From assembly GCF_001500125.1 (NCBI RefSeq), contig NZ_LQIV01000041.1, forward strand, positions 212,120-276,119: DNA of 64,000 nucleotides, written 5' to 3'. A model generated the notes under the pieces. That model was not told the DNA's origin and did no database searches. It saw only the letters and a program-made list of their open reading frames with translations. The DNA comes from Mycobacterium sp. IS-1742. GTDB lineage: Bacteria; Actinomycetota; Actinomycetes; Mycobacteriales; Mycobacteriaceae. Positions 32,665 to 41,410 of the stretch are shown in pieces. The translations under genes and the position numbers were made by a program. Positions within the stretch are counted from its first letter, which is position 1. Every line of letters begins with the position of its first letter.

Positions 32665-33519
32665 TCAGTCGAGCAGCACGGTGGCGAAGGTGCCGACCTG
32701 ACGGAAGCCGATGCGCGCGTAGGTCGCCCGGGCCACCGTGTTGTAGCTGTTGACGTAGAGGCTCGCGATCCGCCCGCCGCGCACGACCGCGGCGGCCAGC
32801 GCCGCTGTGCCCGCGGTGCCCAGGCCGTGGCCCCGCCAGTCGGGATGAACCCACACCCCCTGGATCTGGCCGACGGCGGGCGACTGCGAACCGACCTCCG
32901 CCTTGAACACCACCTTGCCCTGCTCGAACCGGGCCCAGGCGCGGCCGGAGGCGATCAGCCCGGCGACCCGTCGCCGGTAGCCGCGGCCGCCGTCGCCGGC
33001 CCGGGGGTCGATCCCGACCTCACCGATGAACATGTCGATGGCCGCCACCAGGTAGGCGTCGAGTTCCTCGATCCGCACCGGACGCACCGCCGGGTCGACG
33101 GGACTCTGTGGTGCGGTGTCGAGGGCCATCAGCGGTTGGTGGTCGCGGACGTCGCGGGCGGGGCCCCAGGCCCGTTCCAGCCGCCGCCACATCGGCATCA
33201 CGAGTTCGGTGCGGCCCACCAGCGACGAGCAGCGCCTGGCGCTACTGGTGGCCTTGTCGGCGAAGGCGTGCATGTCGGCGGGTTCGCCGCGCAGTGGGAT
33301 GAGGTTCGCCCCGGCGTAGCAGAGCGAATCGGTGGCGCGCCTGCGGGTCCACAGTTCGCCGCCGATCGCGCTGGGTTCGACACCGTGATCCGCCACCCGC
33401 GACGCCACCATGCAGGCGCCGACCGGGTCGTCGTCGAGCACACGCTGGACCGCCGCGACGTCGCGCACCACCGAGACTCGACGGTCGTCGGCGAGGCGGA
33501 ATAGCGGCGGAGCCGACAT
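32665..33519 (-). CDS. DUF4081/GNAT acetyltransferase (Rv2867c-like)
   Basis: 284-aa protein. N-terminal DUF4081-type region (VVRDVAAVQRVLDDDPVGACMVASRV; ANLIPLRGEPADMHAFA) precedes a C-terminal GNAT domain with QIQGVWVHPDWRGHGLGTAGTAAL (acetyl-CoA loop) and NSYNTVARATYARIGFRQVGTFATVLL. It matches Rv2867c in length and in its place beside ispG. The acetyl acceptor is not known. It follows ispG by 55 bp on the same strand and is probably in the dxr-rip1-ispG transcription unit. Confidence 0.85.
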   Translation of the reverse strand: MSAPPLFRLADDRRVSVVRDVAAVQRVLDDDPVGACMVASRVADHGVEPSAIGGELWTRRRATDSLCYAGANLIPLRGEPADMHAFADKATSSARRCSSLVGRTELVMPMWRRLERAWGPARDVRDHQPLMALDTAPQSPVDPAVRPVRIEELDAYLVAAIDMFIGEVGIDPRAGDGGRGYRRRVAGLIASGRAWARFEQGKVVFKAEVGSQSPAVGQIQGVWVHPDWRGHGLGTAGTAALAAAVVRGGRIASLYVNSYNTVARATYARIGFRQVGTFATVLLD

Positions 33520-33574
33520 CGCGAAGCTGCTTTCTGCTGGACCGAGGCGGTGACACCACTCACCGCGTCGGTGT

Positions 33575-34747
33575 TCAGCTTACGGTCACAACCGGTGAAC
33601 CGCTGGCACTTCCCTCGGTGCTGTCGCCGATCTCGGCCGCGATGCGCATGGCCTCCTCGATCAGCGTCTCGACGATCTGCGCCTCGGGCACGGTCTTGAT
33701 GACCTCACCCTTGACGAAGATCTGGCCCTTGCCGTTGCCGGAGGCCACGCCGAGATCGGCTTCGCGCGCTTCGCCCGGACCGTTGACGACGCAGCCCATG
33801 ACCGCGACGCGCAACGGCACGTCCATACCCTCGAGGCCCGCGGTGACCTCGTTGGCCAGGGTGTACACGTCGACCTGCGCGCGACCGCACGACGGGCACG
33901 ACACGATCTCCAGACCGCGCGGCCGCAGGTTGAGCGACTCGAGGATCTGGTTGCCGACCTTGACCTCCTCGGCGGGCGGCGCCGACAGCGAGACCCGGAT
34001 GGTGTCGCCGATGCCCTTGGACAGCAACGCGCCGAAGGCGACCGCGGACTTGATGGTGCCCTGGAAGGCGGGGCCGGCCTCCGTGACGCCCAGGTGCAGC
34101 GGATAGTCGCTCTGGGCGGCCAGCAACTCGTAGGCCGCGACCATCACGACGGGATCGTTGTGCTTGACGCTGATCTTGATGTCGCCGAAGCCGTGCTCCT
34201 CGAACAGCGAGGCCTCCCACAGTGCCGACTCGACGAGCGCCTCGGGCGTGGCCTTGCCGTACTTCTGCAGGAAGCGCTTGTCCAGCGATCCGGCGTTGAC
34301 GCCGATCCGGATCGGGATGCCGGCGTCGCCCGCGGCCTTGGCGACCTCCTTGACCCGGCCGTCGAACTCCTTGATGTTGCCGGGGTTGACGCGCACCGCG
34401 GCGCAGCCGGCGTCGATCGCGGCGAAGATGTACTTCGGCTGGAAGTGGATGTCGGCGATCACCGGGATCTTGGACTTCTTGGCGATGACGGGCAGCGCGT
34501 CGGCATCCTCCTGCCGCGGGCACGCGACCCGGACGATGTCGCAGCCCGACGCCGTGAGCTCGGCGATCTGCTGCAGCGTCGAGTTGATGTCGTGGGTCTT
34601 GGTGGTGCACATCGACTGGACCGAGATCGGATGGTCACTGCCCACGCCGACGTCGCGCACCATCAGCTGGCGGGTCCTGCGCCGAGGCGCCAGCACCGGT
34701 GGCGGTGCGGGCGGCATACCAAGCCCGATGACGGGGCCGGAAGTCAT
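33575..34747 (-). CDS. ispG: (E)-4-hydroxy-3-methylbut-2-enyl-diphosphate synthase
   Basis: Penultimate enzyme of the MEP isoprenoid pathway, converting MEcPP to HMBPP with a 4Fe-4S cluster. The 390-aa protein has the TIM-barrel part with QSMCTTKTHDINSTLQQI and VIADIHFQPKYIFAA, then the cluster-binding cysteines in SCPSCGRAQVD and VMGCVVNGPGEA. It shares an operon with dxr of the same pathway, with rip1 between, as in M. tuberculosis. Confidence 0.97.
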   Translation of the reverse strand: MTSGPVIGLGMPPAPPPVLAPRRRTRQLMVRDVGVGSDHPISVQSMCTTKTHDINSTLQQIAELTASGCDIVRVACPRQEDADALPVIAKKSKIPVIADIHFQPKYIFAAIDAGCAAVRVNPGNIKEFDGRVKEVAKAAGDAGIPIRIGVNAGSLDKRFLQKYGKATPEALVESALWEASLFEEHGFGDIKISVKHNDPVVMVAAYELLAAQSDYPLHLGVTEAGPAFQGTIKSAVAFGALLSKGIGDTIRVSLSAPPAEEVKVGNQILESLNLRPRGLEIVSCPSCGRAQVDVYTLANEVTAGLEGMDVPLRVAVMGCVVNGPGEAREADLGVASGNGKGQIFVKGEVIKTVPEAQIVETLIEEAMRIAAEIGDSTEGSASGSPVVTVS

Positions 34748-34755
34748 GTGTTCTC

Positions 34756-35970
34756 CTATTGGAACAACCTGATCGGGTTGACCAGGTCAGCGGTCACGGT
34801 CAGCAGCATGTAGCCGACCACCACCACCAACACTACGTAGGTGGCGGGCATGAGCTTGAGATAGTTCACCGGCGCCGCGGCCACCATGCCGCGCGCCGAC
34901 CGGATCATGTTGCGGATCTTCTCGAACACGGCGATCGCGATGTGCCCGCCGTCGAACGGCAGCAGCGGCACCAGGTTCACCGCGCCGAGGACGAAGTTCA
35001 GCTGGGCCAGGAAGAACCAGAACGCCACCCACAGCCCAGCGTCGACGGTGTCGCCGCCGATGATGCTGGCGCCCACCACGCTGATCGGCGTCTCGGGATC
35101 GCGCTCACCACCGCCGATCGACTCCACCAGTGCGCCCACCTTGGTGGGGATCTTGGCCAGCGACTTGCCCAGTTCGACGGCGAGGTCGCCGGTGAAGGCG
35201 AACGTGGCGGGCACCGCCGACAGCGCGTTGTGCTGAGTGGGCCCGAACTGCGCGGCGGCGATGCCGATGGCGCCGACCGTCGTCGGCTGGTCGCCCTCGC
35301 CGGTGAAGCGCTGGGTCTGGGTGACGTCGACCACCTTGGTGAGCTCTTCGCCGTCCCGCTCGATCACGATCGGAGTCGGGCCGGAGGACTTCTGCAGCGT
35401 CACCCTGGCCTCGTCGAAGGTGGCGACGTCGGTGTCACCGACCCGGACGATCACATCGCCGGCCCGGATGCCGGCCTCCGCCGCGGGTCCGAGACCCGTG
35501 CACTCACCCAGCTCGTCCTTGCTCAGCTGGGATGCGACACAGCCGGTTTCGCCGACGATGGCGGAGGTCGGGGGGTTCAGGTTCGGCAGTCCCCAGATCA
35601 CCGCGATGGCGTAGATCAACACCAGGCCGATGACGAAGTTCATCCCCGGACCGGCGAACAGCACGGCGACGCGCTTCCACACCTTCTGGCGGTACATCGC
35701 GTACGGCCGGTCCTCCGGAGCGAGTTCCTCGACCGAGGTCATCCCGGCGATGTCGCAGAACCCGCCGAGCGGCACGGCCTTGACGCCGTACTCGGTGCTG
35801 CCGAGCCGGTTGGGCCTGCGGGTCGACCACAGGGTGGGACCGAACCCGACGAAATACCGCCGCACCTTCATCCCGGTGGCCCGCGCCACCCACATGTGGC
35901 CGCATTCGTGCAGGGCGACCGACACCAGGATGGCCAGTGCGAAGAGCACGATGCCGAGAGCAAACATCAT
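34756..35970 (-). CDS. rip1: Site-2 intramembrane metalloprotease Rip1 (RseP family)
   Basis: Zinc protease of the membrane that cleaves anti-sigma factors and other membrane substrates. The 404-aa protein has HECGH (His21, Glu22, His25) in the first helix. A PDZ domain (about 130-230; AGIRAGDVIVRVGD) lies in the extracytoplasmic loop, and the second metal motif LPFDGGH is near the C-terminal helices. Four membrane segments. ATG overlaps the dxr stop by 4 nt. In M. tuberculosis Rip1 controls SigK, SigL and SigM via their anti-sigma factors, notable because a SigK-like promoter lies nearby. Confidence 0.96.
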   Translation of the reverse strand: MMFALGIVLFALAILVSVALHECGHMWVARATGMKVRRYFVGFGPTLWSTRRPNRLGSTEYGVKAVPLGGFCDIAGMTSVEELAPEDRPYAMYRQKVWKRVAVLFAGPGMNFVIGLVLIYAIAVIWGLPNLNPPTSAIVGETGCVASQLSKDELGECTGLGPAAEAGIRAGDVIVRVGDTDVATFDEARVTLQKSSGPTPIVIERDGEELTKVVDVTQTQRFTGEGDQPTTVGAIGIAAAQFGPTQHNALSAVPATFAFTGDLAVELGKSLAKIPTKVGALVESIGGGERDPETPISVVGASIIGGDTVDAGLWVAFWFFLAQLNFVLGAVNLVPLLPFDGGHIAIAVFEKIRNMIRSARGMVAAAPVNYLKLMPATYVVLVVVVGYMLLTVTADLVNPIRLFQ

Positions 35971-37145
35971 CTGGTGACTAACCCTTTATTCGGAGGTATG
36001 GCGGCCTGCTCGACGACTCGCCCGGCGCGGTCCCGAGCCCAGCGCTGCGCATCGAGGACCTCTTCCACGGTAGCGGGTTCGGCGGCCCACTGGTCGGCAG
36101 CGCGCAGGACCTCGGCGACGGTCTCGACGATGCGCGGGAACCGGATGCGGCCGTCGAGGAATGCGGCGGCCGCCTCCTCGTTGGCGGCGTTGTAGACGGC
36201 GGTGAGGCTGCCGCCGCGCCGGCCGGCGTCGGCGGCCAGCTGCACCGCCGGGAACACCTCGTCGTCGAGCGGGAGGAATTCCCAGGTCGAGGCGGTGGTG
36301 AAGTCGCAGGCGAGGGCGGCACCGGGGATCCGGTCGGGCCAGCCCAGCGCGAGCGCGATGGGCAGCTTCATATCCGGTGGGCTGGCCTGGGCCAGCGTCG
36401 ACCCGTCGGTGAAGGTGGCCATCGAGTGCACGATCGACTGTGGGTGCACCACGACCTCGATGCGGTCGTAGTCGATGCCGAACAGCAGATGCGTCTCGAT
36501 GAGCTCGAGGCCCTTGTTCACCAGGGTCGCCGAGTTCAGCGTGTTCATCGGCCCCATGGACCAGGTCGGGTGTTTACCCGCCTGTTCCGGCGTGACGGAC
36601 TGCAGGTCTGCCGCGGACCACCCGAGGAACGGTCCTCCGGAGGCGGTGAGCACGAGTTTGGCGACCTCGTCGGCGGTGCCGCCGCGCAGGCACTGGGCCA
36701 TCGCCGAGTGTTCGGAGTCCACCGGCACGATCTGCCCGGGCGCGGCGGCCCGCAACACCAGTGGCCCGCCGGCGACCAGCGACTCCTTGTTGGCCAGGGC
36801 CAGACGCGCGCCGGTGGCCAGCGCGGCCAGCGTGGGTTCCAGGCCGAGCGCCCCGACGAGCGCGTTGAGGACCACGTCCGCCTCGGTGTTCTCGACCAGC
36901 CGGGTCACCGCATCGGGTCCGGTGTGGGTGACATCGCCGATCCGCTCGGCCGCAGCGGGGTCGGTGACCGCGACCGCGGTCGCACCGGTCTCGGCGCGCT
37001 GACGGGCCAGCAGATCCGGGTTCGCCCCGCCCGCGGCGAGTCCGACGACCTCGAAGCGGTCGGGATTCGCGGCGATCACGTCCAGCGCCTGGGTGCCGAT
37101 CGATCCGGTGCTGCCCAGGATCAGCACCCGAAGTCTTGTGCCCAC
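35967..37145 (-). CDS. dxr: 1-deoxy-D-xylulose-5-phosphate reductoisomerase
   Basis: First committed step of the MEP pathway; NADPH-dependent, fosmidomycin target. The 392-aa protein has the NADPH motif LGSTGSIGTQALDVI near the N-terminus, ALANKESLVAGG, the substrate/metal region VPVDSEHSAMAQCL, and GPMNTLNSATLVNKGLELIE with the flexible-loop region. First gene of the dxr-rip1-ispG unit, divergent from the fasciclin gene across a 189-bp gap. Confidence 0.97.
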   Translation of the reverse strand: MGTRLRVLILGSTGSIGTQALDVIAANPDRFEVVGLAAGGANPDLLARQRAETGATAVAVTDPAAAERIGDVTHTGPDAVTRLVENTEADVVLNALVGALGLEPTLAALATGARLALANKESLVAGGPLVLRAAAPGQIVPVDSEHSAMAQCLRGGTADEVAKLVLTASGGPFLGWSAADLQSVTPEQAGKHPTWSMGPMNTLNSATLVNKGLELIETHLLFGIDYDRIEVVVHPQSIVHSMATFTDGSTLAQASPPDMKLPIALALGWPDRIPGAALACDFTTASTWEFLPLDDEVFPAVQLAADAGRRGGSLTAVYNAANEEAAAAFLDGRIRFPRIVETVAEVLRAADQWAAEPATVEEVLDAQRWARDRAGRVVEQAAIPPNKGLVTR

Positions 37146-37226
37146 CGGGCCATTGTGCCGCCTGCTGCCCCGACGGCCCTAGTCGCGCGACGGATGTGAC
37201 GTGAATCTGACACATCGCCCCGGCGG

Positions 37227-37253
37227 CCATCCGGGGGTGGGGCGCGCCCGAAT
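37227..37253 (+). promoter_or_regulatory. SigK-type promoter (CCATCC-N15-CCGAAT) upstream of the fasciclin genes
   Basis: CCATCC at 37227-37232 and CCGAAT at 37248-37253 are exact matches to the -35 and -10 hexamers reported for SigK-dependent mpt83/mpt70 promoters in the M. tuberculosis complex. The spacer here is 15 nt, slightly short. The -10 lies 81 nt before the ATG at 37335. Confidence 0.6.
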
Positions 37254-37334
37254 CACCCGCGTCAGACGTCGAGGCGGCCCCACCGCTTCGAGCACGGCGG
37301 CACTCGGCCGCACCGGATGAAGGAGACAGTGTCG

Positions 37335-38021
37335 ATGAAGACAACGTTCACGAGCAGGACCATGGCCGCCGCGGGCCTGAGCGCCCTGGCGATCTTCGGC
37401 GTTGCGGCGTGTTCGAGCGAAGAGGCAGGCGACACCGCCACGTCCGCGTCGAGCTCCGCGTCGTCGGCCGTGGAGTCGGCCACCACGTCGGCGCCGACGT
37501 CGAGTGCGGCCGCCGACCCGGCCGCCAACCTCGTCGGTTCGGGCTGCGCGGCCTACGCCGAGCAGGTGCCCAGCGGGCCGGGGTCGGTCGCCGGCATGGC
37601 ACAGGAACCCGTGACCGTGGCGGCCTCGAACAACCCGATGCTCAAGACGCTGACCCAGGCGCTGTCCGGCCAGCTGAACCCGAACGTCAACCTGGTCTCC
37701 ACCCTCGACGGCGGTGAGTTCACCGTGTTCGCCCCCACCGACGACGCGTTCGCCAAGCTCGACCCGGCCACCATCGAGACCCTGAAGACCGACTCGGACC
37801 TGCTCACCAGCATCCTGACCTACCACGTGGTGCCGGGACAGGCCGCGCCCGATCAGGTGCCCGGTGACCACAAGACCGTCCAGGGCGCCAACGTCACCGT
37901 CTCCGGCGAGGGCGAGGCGCTGAAGGTCAACGAGGCCGGGCTGGTCTGCGGCGGTGTGCAGACCGCCAAGGCCACGGTCTACATGATCGACACCGTCCTG
38001 ATGCCGCCGCCGGCGAACTGA
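37335..38021 (+). CDS. mpt83: Fasciclin-domain lipoprotein (MPT83-like)
   Basis: 228-aa surface lipoprotein. Signal peptide with lipobox VAAC (Cys26), a Ser/Ala/Thr-rich linker of about 50 residues, then one FAS1 domain (about 90-225) with FTVFAPTDDAFAKL and LTYHVVPGQ. The two cysteines at GCAAY and VCGG are those bridged in MPB70. ATG at 37335 has GGAG 9 nt upstream; an ATG six codons earlier lacks one. Likely a cell-surface adhesion protein. First of a tandem pair; dipZ, which separates the pair in M. tuberculosis, is missing. Confidence 0.93.
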   Translation: MKTTFTSRTMAAAGLSALAIFGVAACSSEEAGDTATSASSSASSAVESATTSAPTSSAAADPAANLVGSGCAAYAEQVPSGPGSVAGMAQEPVTVAASNNPMLKTLTQALSGQLNPNVNLVSTLDGGEFTVFAPTDDAFAKLDPATIETLKTDSDLLTSILTYHVVPGQAAPDQVPGDHKTVQGANVTVSGEGEALKVNEAGLVCGGVQTAKATVYMIDTVLMPPPAN

Positions 38022-38076
38022 CCCACACCTCCCCCACGAGCAGAAATCCCAACCCACACACAAGGAGTGAGAACCG

Positions 38077-38673
38077 ATGACCGTCAACATCAATCGCGTA
38101 CTGGGTGCAGGCTTCGCCGCGGTCGCCGCCGCCGGGTTGTCCCTCGGAGCCGCCGCCACCGCCCAGGCACAGCCGGCGGCTTCGCTGGTCGGCCCCGGGT
38201 GCGCCGCGTACGCCCAGCAGGTGCCACAGGGCCCGGGCTCGGTCGCGGGCATGGCGATGGACCCGGTCGCGACGGCCGCGTCCAACAACCCGCTGCTGAC
38301 CACGCTCACGAAAGCCGTTTCGGGACAACTGAATCCGCAGGTGAACCTGGTCGACACCCTCAACGGGGGCCAGTTCACGGTGTTCGCGCCCACCGATGAG
38401 GCGTTCGCGAAGATCGATCCGGCCACCATCGAACGGCTCAAGACCGATGCACCGCTGCTGACCAGCATCCTCACCTACCACGTGGTGCCGGGCCAGGCGG
38501 GGCCCGACGCCGTCGTCGGGACGCACAAGACGGTCCAGGGCGCGGACGTCAACGTCACCGGTCACGGTGCGGAACTGAAGGTCAACGACGCCTCGGTGGT
38601 GTGTGGTGGCGTCAAGACGGCCAACGCCACGGTGTACCTCATCGACACCGTGCTGATGCCGCCCGCCAACTGA
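38077..38673 (+). CDS. mpt70: Secreted fasciclin protein (MPT70-like)
   Basis: 198-aa exported protein. A Sec signal peptide with likely cleavage after AQA at about residue 31 gives a mature protein of about 167 residues, a single FAS1 domain (FTVFAPTDEAFAKI; LTYHVVPGQAGPD). The paired cysteines (GCAAY and VVCGG) are kept. It lacks a lipobox cysteine, so unlike its upstream paralogue it is released. Strong ribosome-binding site AAGGAG before ATG. The 55-bp gap from the upstream gene has no clear promoter, so the two are probably co-transcribed. Confidence 0.93.
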   Translation: MTVNINRVLGAGFAAVAAAGLSLGAAATAQAQPAASLVGPGCAAYAQQVPQGPGSVAGMAMDPVATAASNNPLLTTLTKAVSGQLNPQVNLVDTLNGGQFTVFAPTDEAFAKIDPATIERLKTDAPLLTSILTYHVVPGQAGPDAVVGTHKTVQGADVNVTGHGAELKVNDASVVCGGVKTANATVYLIDTVLMPPAN

Positions 38674-38733
38674 GAACAGAACCGCCCCGAGAGCAGCCCG
38701 TCCGGCACACCGGACGGGCTGTTCCGGTTCTCA
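38671..38733. terminator. Nested hairpin, bidirectional terminator between mpt70 and the deacetylase gene
   Basis: The inner stem AGCCCGTCCGG-CACA-CCGGACGGGCT (38695-38720) is 11 bp with no mismatch and extends outward with few gaps. The outer arms TGAGAAC (38671-38677) and GTTCTCA (38727-38733) are exact complements and contain the stop codons of both convergent genes. No T tract on either strand. Confidence 0.7.
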
Positions 38734-39648
38734 GCGGGGTGGGAAACGCTCGACCCAGTGCCGCGCGATGTCGACCCGCCGGGTGATCCACACCCTGTCG
38801 TGCGACTGCACGTGGTCGAGGAAGCGCTCCAGGGCCGCGGTGCGGGCGGGACGGCCGACCAGCCGGCAGTGCAGCCCGACCGACAGCATCTTGGGGCTGC
38901 CCGCCGCCCCCTCGGCGTAGAGCACGTCGAAGGCGTCACGCAGATGCGTGAAGAACTCGGTGCCGCTGGGGAATCCGCCCGGTACGGCGAACCGCATGTC
39001 GTTGGTGTCCAACGTGTAGGGCACCACGAGATGATCGTGTCCGGCCACCGCCACCCAGTACGGCAGATCGTCGGCGTACGAGTCGGAGTCGTAGAGGAAC
39101 CCGCCGTGCTCGACCACCAGCCTGCGGGTCTGCGGTGAGTCTCGACCGGTGTACCAGCCCACCGGCGCGCTGCCGGTCAGCTCGGTCAGCAGCGCGACCG
39201 CCTCGGCCATGTGCGCCCGCTCGACGTCCGGATCGGCGAGTTGGTAACTGATCCAGCGCAGCCCGTGGCAGGCGACCTCGTCACCGCGCTCGATGAACGC
39301 GGCGACCGCCTCGGGGTTGCGCGCCAGTGCGAGCGCCACCCCGAACACCGTCAGCGGCAGCCCCCGGCGCTCGAAGACCCGCAGCACCCGCCACAGGCCC
39401 GCCCGGGACCCGTACTCGTAGAGCGATTCCATGCTCATGTGCCGGTTCGGAAACGGCTGCGCCCCACTGATCTCCGACAGGAACGTCTCCGACGACGGGT
39501 CGCCGTGCAGGACCGAGTTCTCCGCGCCTTCCTCGTAGTTGAGCACGAACTGCACCGCGATGCGGGCGTCGCCGGGCCACCGCGGATCCGGCGGACGGGC
39601 ACCGTAGCCGACCATGTCGCGCGGATAGTCTTCGGCGCCGGCAACCAT
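38731..39648 (-). CDS. Polysaccharide deacetylase-family protein (PuuE/allantoinase-like)
   Basis: 305-aa NodB-fold hydrolase. ERRGLPLTVFGVALALARNPEAVAAFIERGDEVACHGLRW has the substrate-entry and His-containing region of the PuuE group (urate-catabolism allantoinase) and of chitin-deacetylase-like enzymes; YTGRDSPQTRRLVVEHGGFLYDSD is typical of the same subgroup. The metal triad is not fully canonical for peptidoglycan deacetylases. No signal peptide, so it is cytoplasmic. It lies between mpt70 and the photolyase, an insertion relative to M. tuberculosis. No other purine-catabolic gene is nearby, so the substrate is open. Confidence 0.82.
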   Translation of the reverse strand: MVAGAEDYPRDMVGYGARPPDPRWPGDARIAVQFVLNYEEGAENSVLHGDPSSETFLSEISGAQPFPNRHMSMESLYEYGSRAGLWRVLRVFERRGLPLTVFGVALALARNPEAVAAFIERGDEVACHGLRWISYQLADPDVERAHMAEAVALLTELTGSAPVGWYTGRDSPQTRRLVVEHGGFLYDSDSYADDLPYWVAVAGHDHLVVPYTLDTNDMRFAVPGGFPSGTEFFTHLRDAFDVLYAEGAAGSPKMLSVGLHCRLVGRPARTAALERFLDHVQSHDRVWITRRVDIARHWVERFPPR

Positions 39649-39745
39649 GGGTGGGATTGTGGCAGGCGGTCCGCGGGTGTGCCGGTCATGGTTCCGTCAC
39701 CGGTACGGGGTTTGCCGACACGGGCATCCGGGCAGATCCACCGTC

Positions 39746-41083
39746 ATGCCCACGGTGCTGTGGTTCCGCCGCGATCTGCGGCTGCGTGATCTGCCTGCCC
39801 TCGTCGATGCGGCGCAGGGTGACGGCGAGGTGCTCGCCTGCTACGTCCTCGATCCGCGGCTGCACAGGTCGGCGGGCCCGCGGCGGCTGCAGTACCTGCA
39901 CGACGCGCTGCGCGACCTGCGCGAGCAACTCGACGGCCGGCTGCTGGTGACCCGGGGCCGCCCGGAGGAGCGGATCCCCGCGCTCGCCAGGCGCGTCGAC
40001 GCATCGGCGGTGTACGTCTCCGACGACTTCACCCCGTTCGGGCGGCGACGGGACGACGCGGTCCGCGAAGCGCTCGGCGACGTCGCCCTGGAGGCGTCGG
40101 GTTCGCCGTACCTGGTGTCGCCGGGCCGGGTGACCAAAGGGGACGGCACCCCGTACAAGGTGTTCAGCCCGTTCTACGACGCGTGGCGCAAACACGGGTG
40201 GCGCGCACCCGCCCGGAGCGGACCACGATCGGCCGCGTGGCTCGACCCGGAGGACGTGGACGGCCGCGATCTGCGGGCCGAGATCCCGGACGACGGCGCC
40301 ACCCTCGACATCCCCGCCGGCGAGCGGGCCGCGGTGCAGCACTGGCGGGACTTCGTCGAGGACGGCCTCGACGGGTACGCCGACGACCGCAACCGGCCGG
40401 ACCTCGACGTGACCAGCCGGATGTCGGCGCACCTCAAATTCGGCACCATCCACCCCCGCACGATGGCCGTCGACCTCGGGCGCGGCAAGGGCGCCCAGGC
40501 CTACCTGCGGGAGCTGGCGTTCCGCGACTTCTACGCCGCGGTGCTCTACGAGTGGCCCCGCAGCGTGTGGTGGAACTGGAACACCGGGTTCGACGGCATC
40601 CGCGTCGACGAGGATGCGGCCGCCGAGCAGCGCTTCGACGCCTGGAAACGCGGCCGGACCGGGTTCCCGATCGTCGACGCCGGGATGCGCCAACTCGCCG
40701 AGATCGGGTGGATGCACAACCGGGTGCGGATGATCGTGGCGTCGTTCCTGGTCAAGGACCTGCACCTGCCGTGGCAGTGGGGGGCGCGCTGGTTCCTCGA
40801 GCAGTTGGTGGACGGCGACATGGCCAACAACCAGCACGGGTGGCAGTGGACGGCGGGTTGCGGCACGGACGCCGCACCCTTCTTCCGGGTGTTCAACCCG
40901 TCGACACAGGGGGCGAAGTTCGATCCGGACGGGACGTACGTGCGGCGGTGGGTGCCCGAACTGGAGGGGGTGGCCGACGTGCACACGATGGGTGACGAGC
41001 GCCCAGCGGACTACCCCGCCCCGATCGTGGACCACGCCGCCGAGCGGGCCGAGGCGCTGCGCCGCTACGCCGAGATCTCCTAG
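39746..41083 (+). CDS. phr: Deoxyribodipyrimidine photolyase (class I CPD)
   Basis: Light-driven repair of cyclobutane pyrimidine dimers. The 445-aa protein begins MPTVLWFRRDLRLRDLPAL, the antenna-domain signature. The FAD-binding domain shows ELAFRDFYAAVLYEWP, GMRQLAEIGWMHNRVRMIVASFLVKDL and NNQHGWQWTAGCGTDAAPFFRVFNPSTQG with the FAD/DNA contacts and the tryptophans of the electron chain. ATG at 39746 fits the family start; upstream frame is read-through. Divergent from the deacetylase gene. Absent at this place in M. tuberculosis, which fits an environmental, light-exposed species. Confidence 0.95.
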   Translation: MPTVLWFRRDLRLRDLPALVDAAQGDGEVLACYVLDPRLHRSAGPRRLQYLHDALRDLREQLDGRLLVTRGRPEERIPALARRVDASAVYVSDDFTPFGRRRDDAVREALGDVALEASGSPYLVSPGRVTKGDGTPYKVFSPFYDAWRKHGWRAPARSGPRSAAWLDPEDVDGRDLRAEIPDDGATLDIPAGERAAVQHWRDFVEDGLDGYADDRNRPDLDVTSRMSAHLKFGTIHPRTMAVDLGRGKGAQAYLRELAFRDFYAAVLYEWPRSVWWNWNTGFDGIRVDEDAAAEQRFDAWKRGRTGFPIVDAGMRQLAEIGWMHNRVRMIVASFLVKDLHLPWQWGARWFLEQLVDGDMANNQHGWQWTAGCGTDAAPFFRVFNPSTQGAKFDPDGTYVRRWVPELEGVADVHTMGDERPADYPAPIVDHAAERAEALRRYAEIS

Positions 41084-41155
41084 GGCACGCCCGTTACGAC
41101 ACACCGTCGTATGCCAGAATGACGGCAGTTGCGGTTCGACTGTGAGGAGCACTCT

Positions 41156-41410
41156 GTGGCCAACACCGAGGTGGAACGACACACCGGCGTCGACGTCGAG
41201 GACGTGCCGTCCGCGCAGTGGGGCTGGAGCAGGGAGAACCCCCGGGTCATCCACATCTCACTGCTGCTGGGCGCCGTGTTCCTGCTGACGATGCTTCGCG
41301 GCAACCACGTGGGCCACGTCGAGGACGCCTTCGTCATCGGCTTCGCCGCGCTGCTGATCGGCTGGGTCGCGCGCGACTGGTGGATGCGCCGGCGCGGCTG
41401 GACCCGCTAG
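41156..41410 (+). CDS. DUF2631 small membrane protein (Rv2876-like)
   Basis: 84-aa protein with a polar N-terminus (ANTEVERHTGVDVEDVPSAQWGWSRENPRVI) and two closely spaced membrane segments (about 34-47 and 54-68), ending in RRRGWTR. This matches the mycobacterial DUF2631 family, represented by Rv2876 next to mpt70. GTG at 41156 follows GAGGAG, a strong ribosome-binding site that decides the start. Function unknown. Its TAG shares the palindromic CTAG with the convergent gene's stop. Confidence 0.85.
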   Translation: MANTEVERHTGVDVEDVPSAQWGWSRENPRVIHISLLLGAVFLLTMLRGNHVGHVEDAFVIGFAALLIGWVARDWWMRRRGWTR

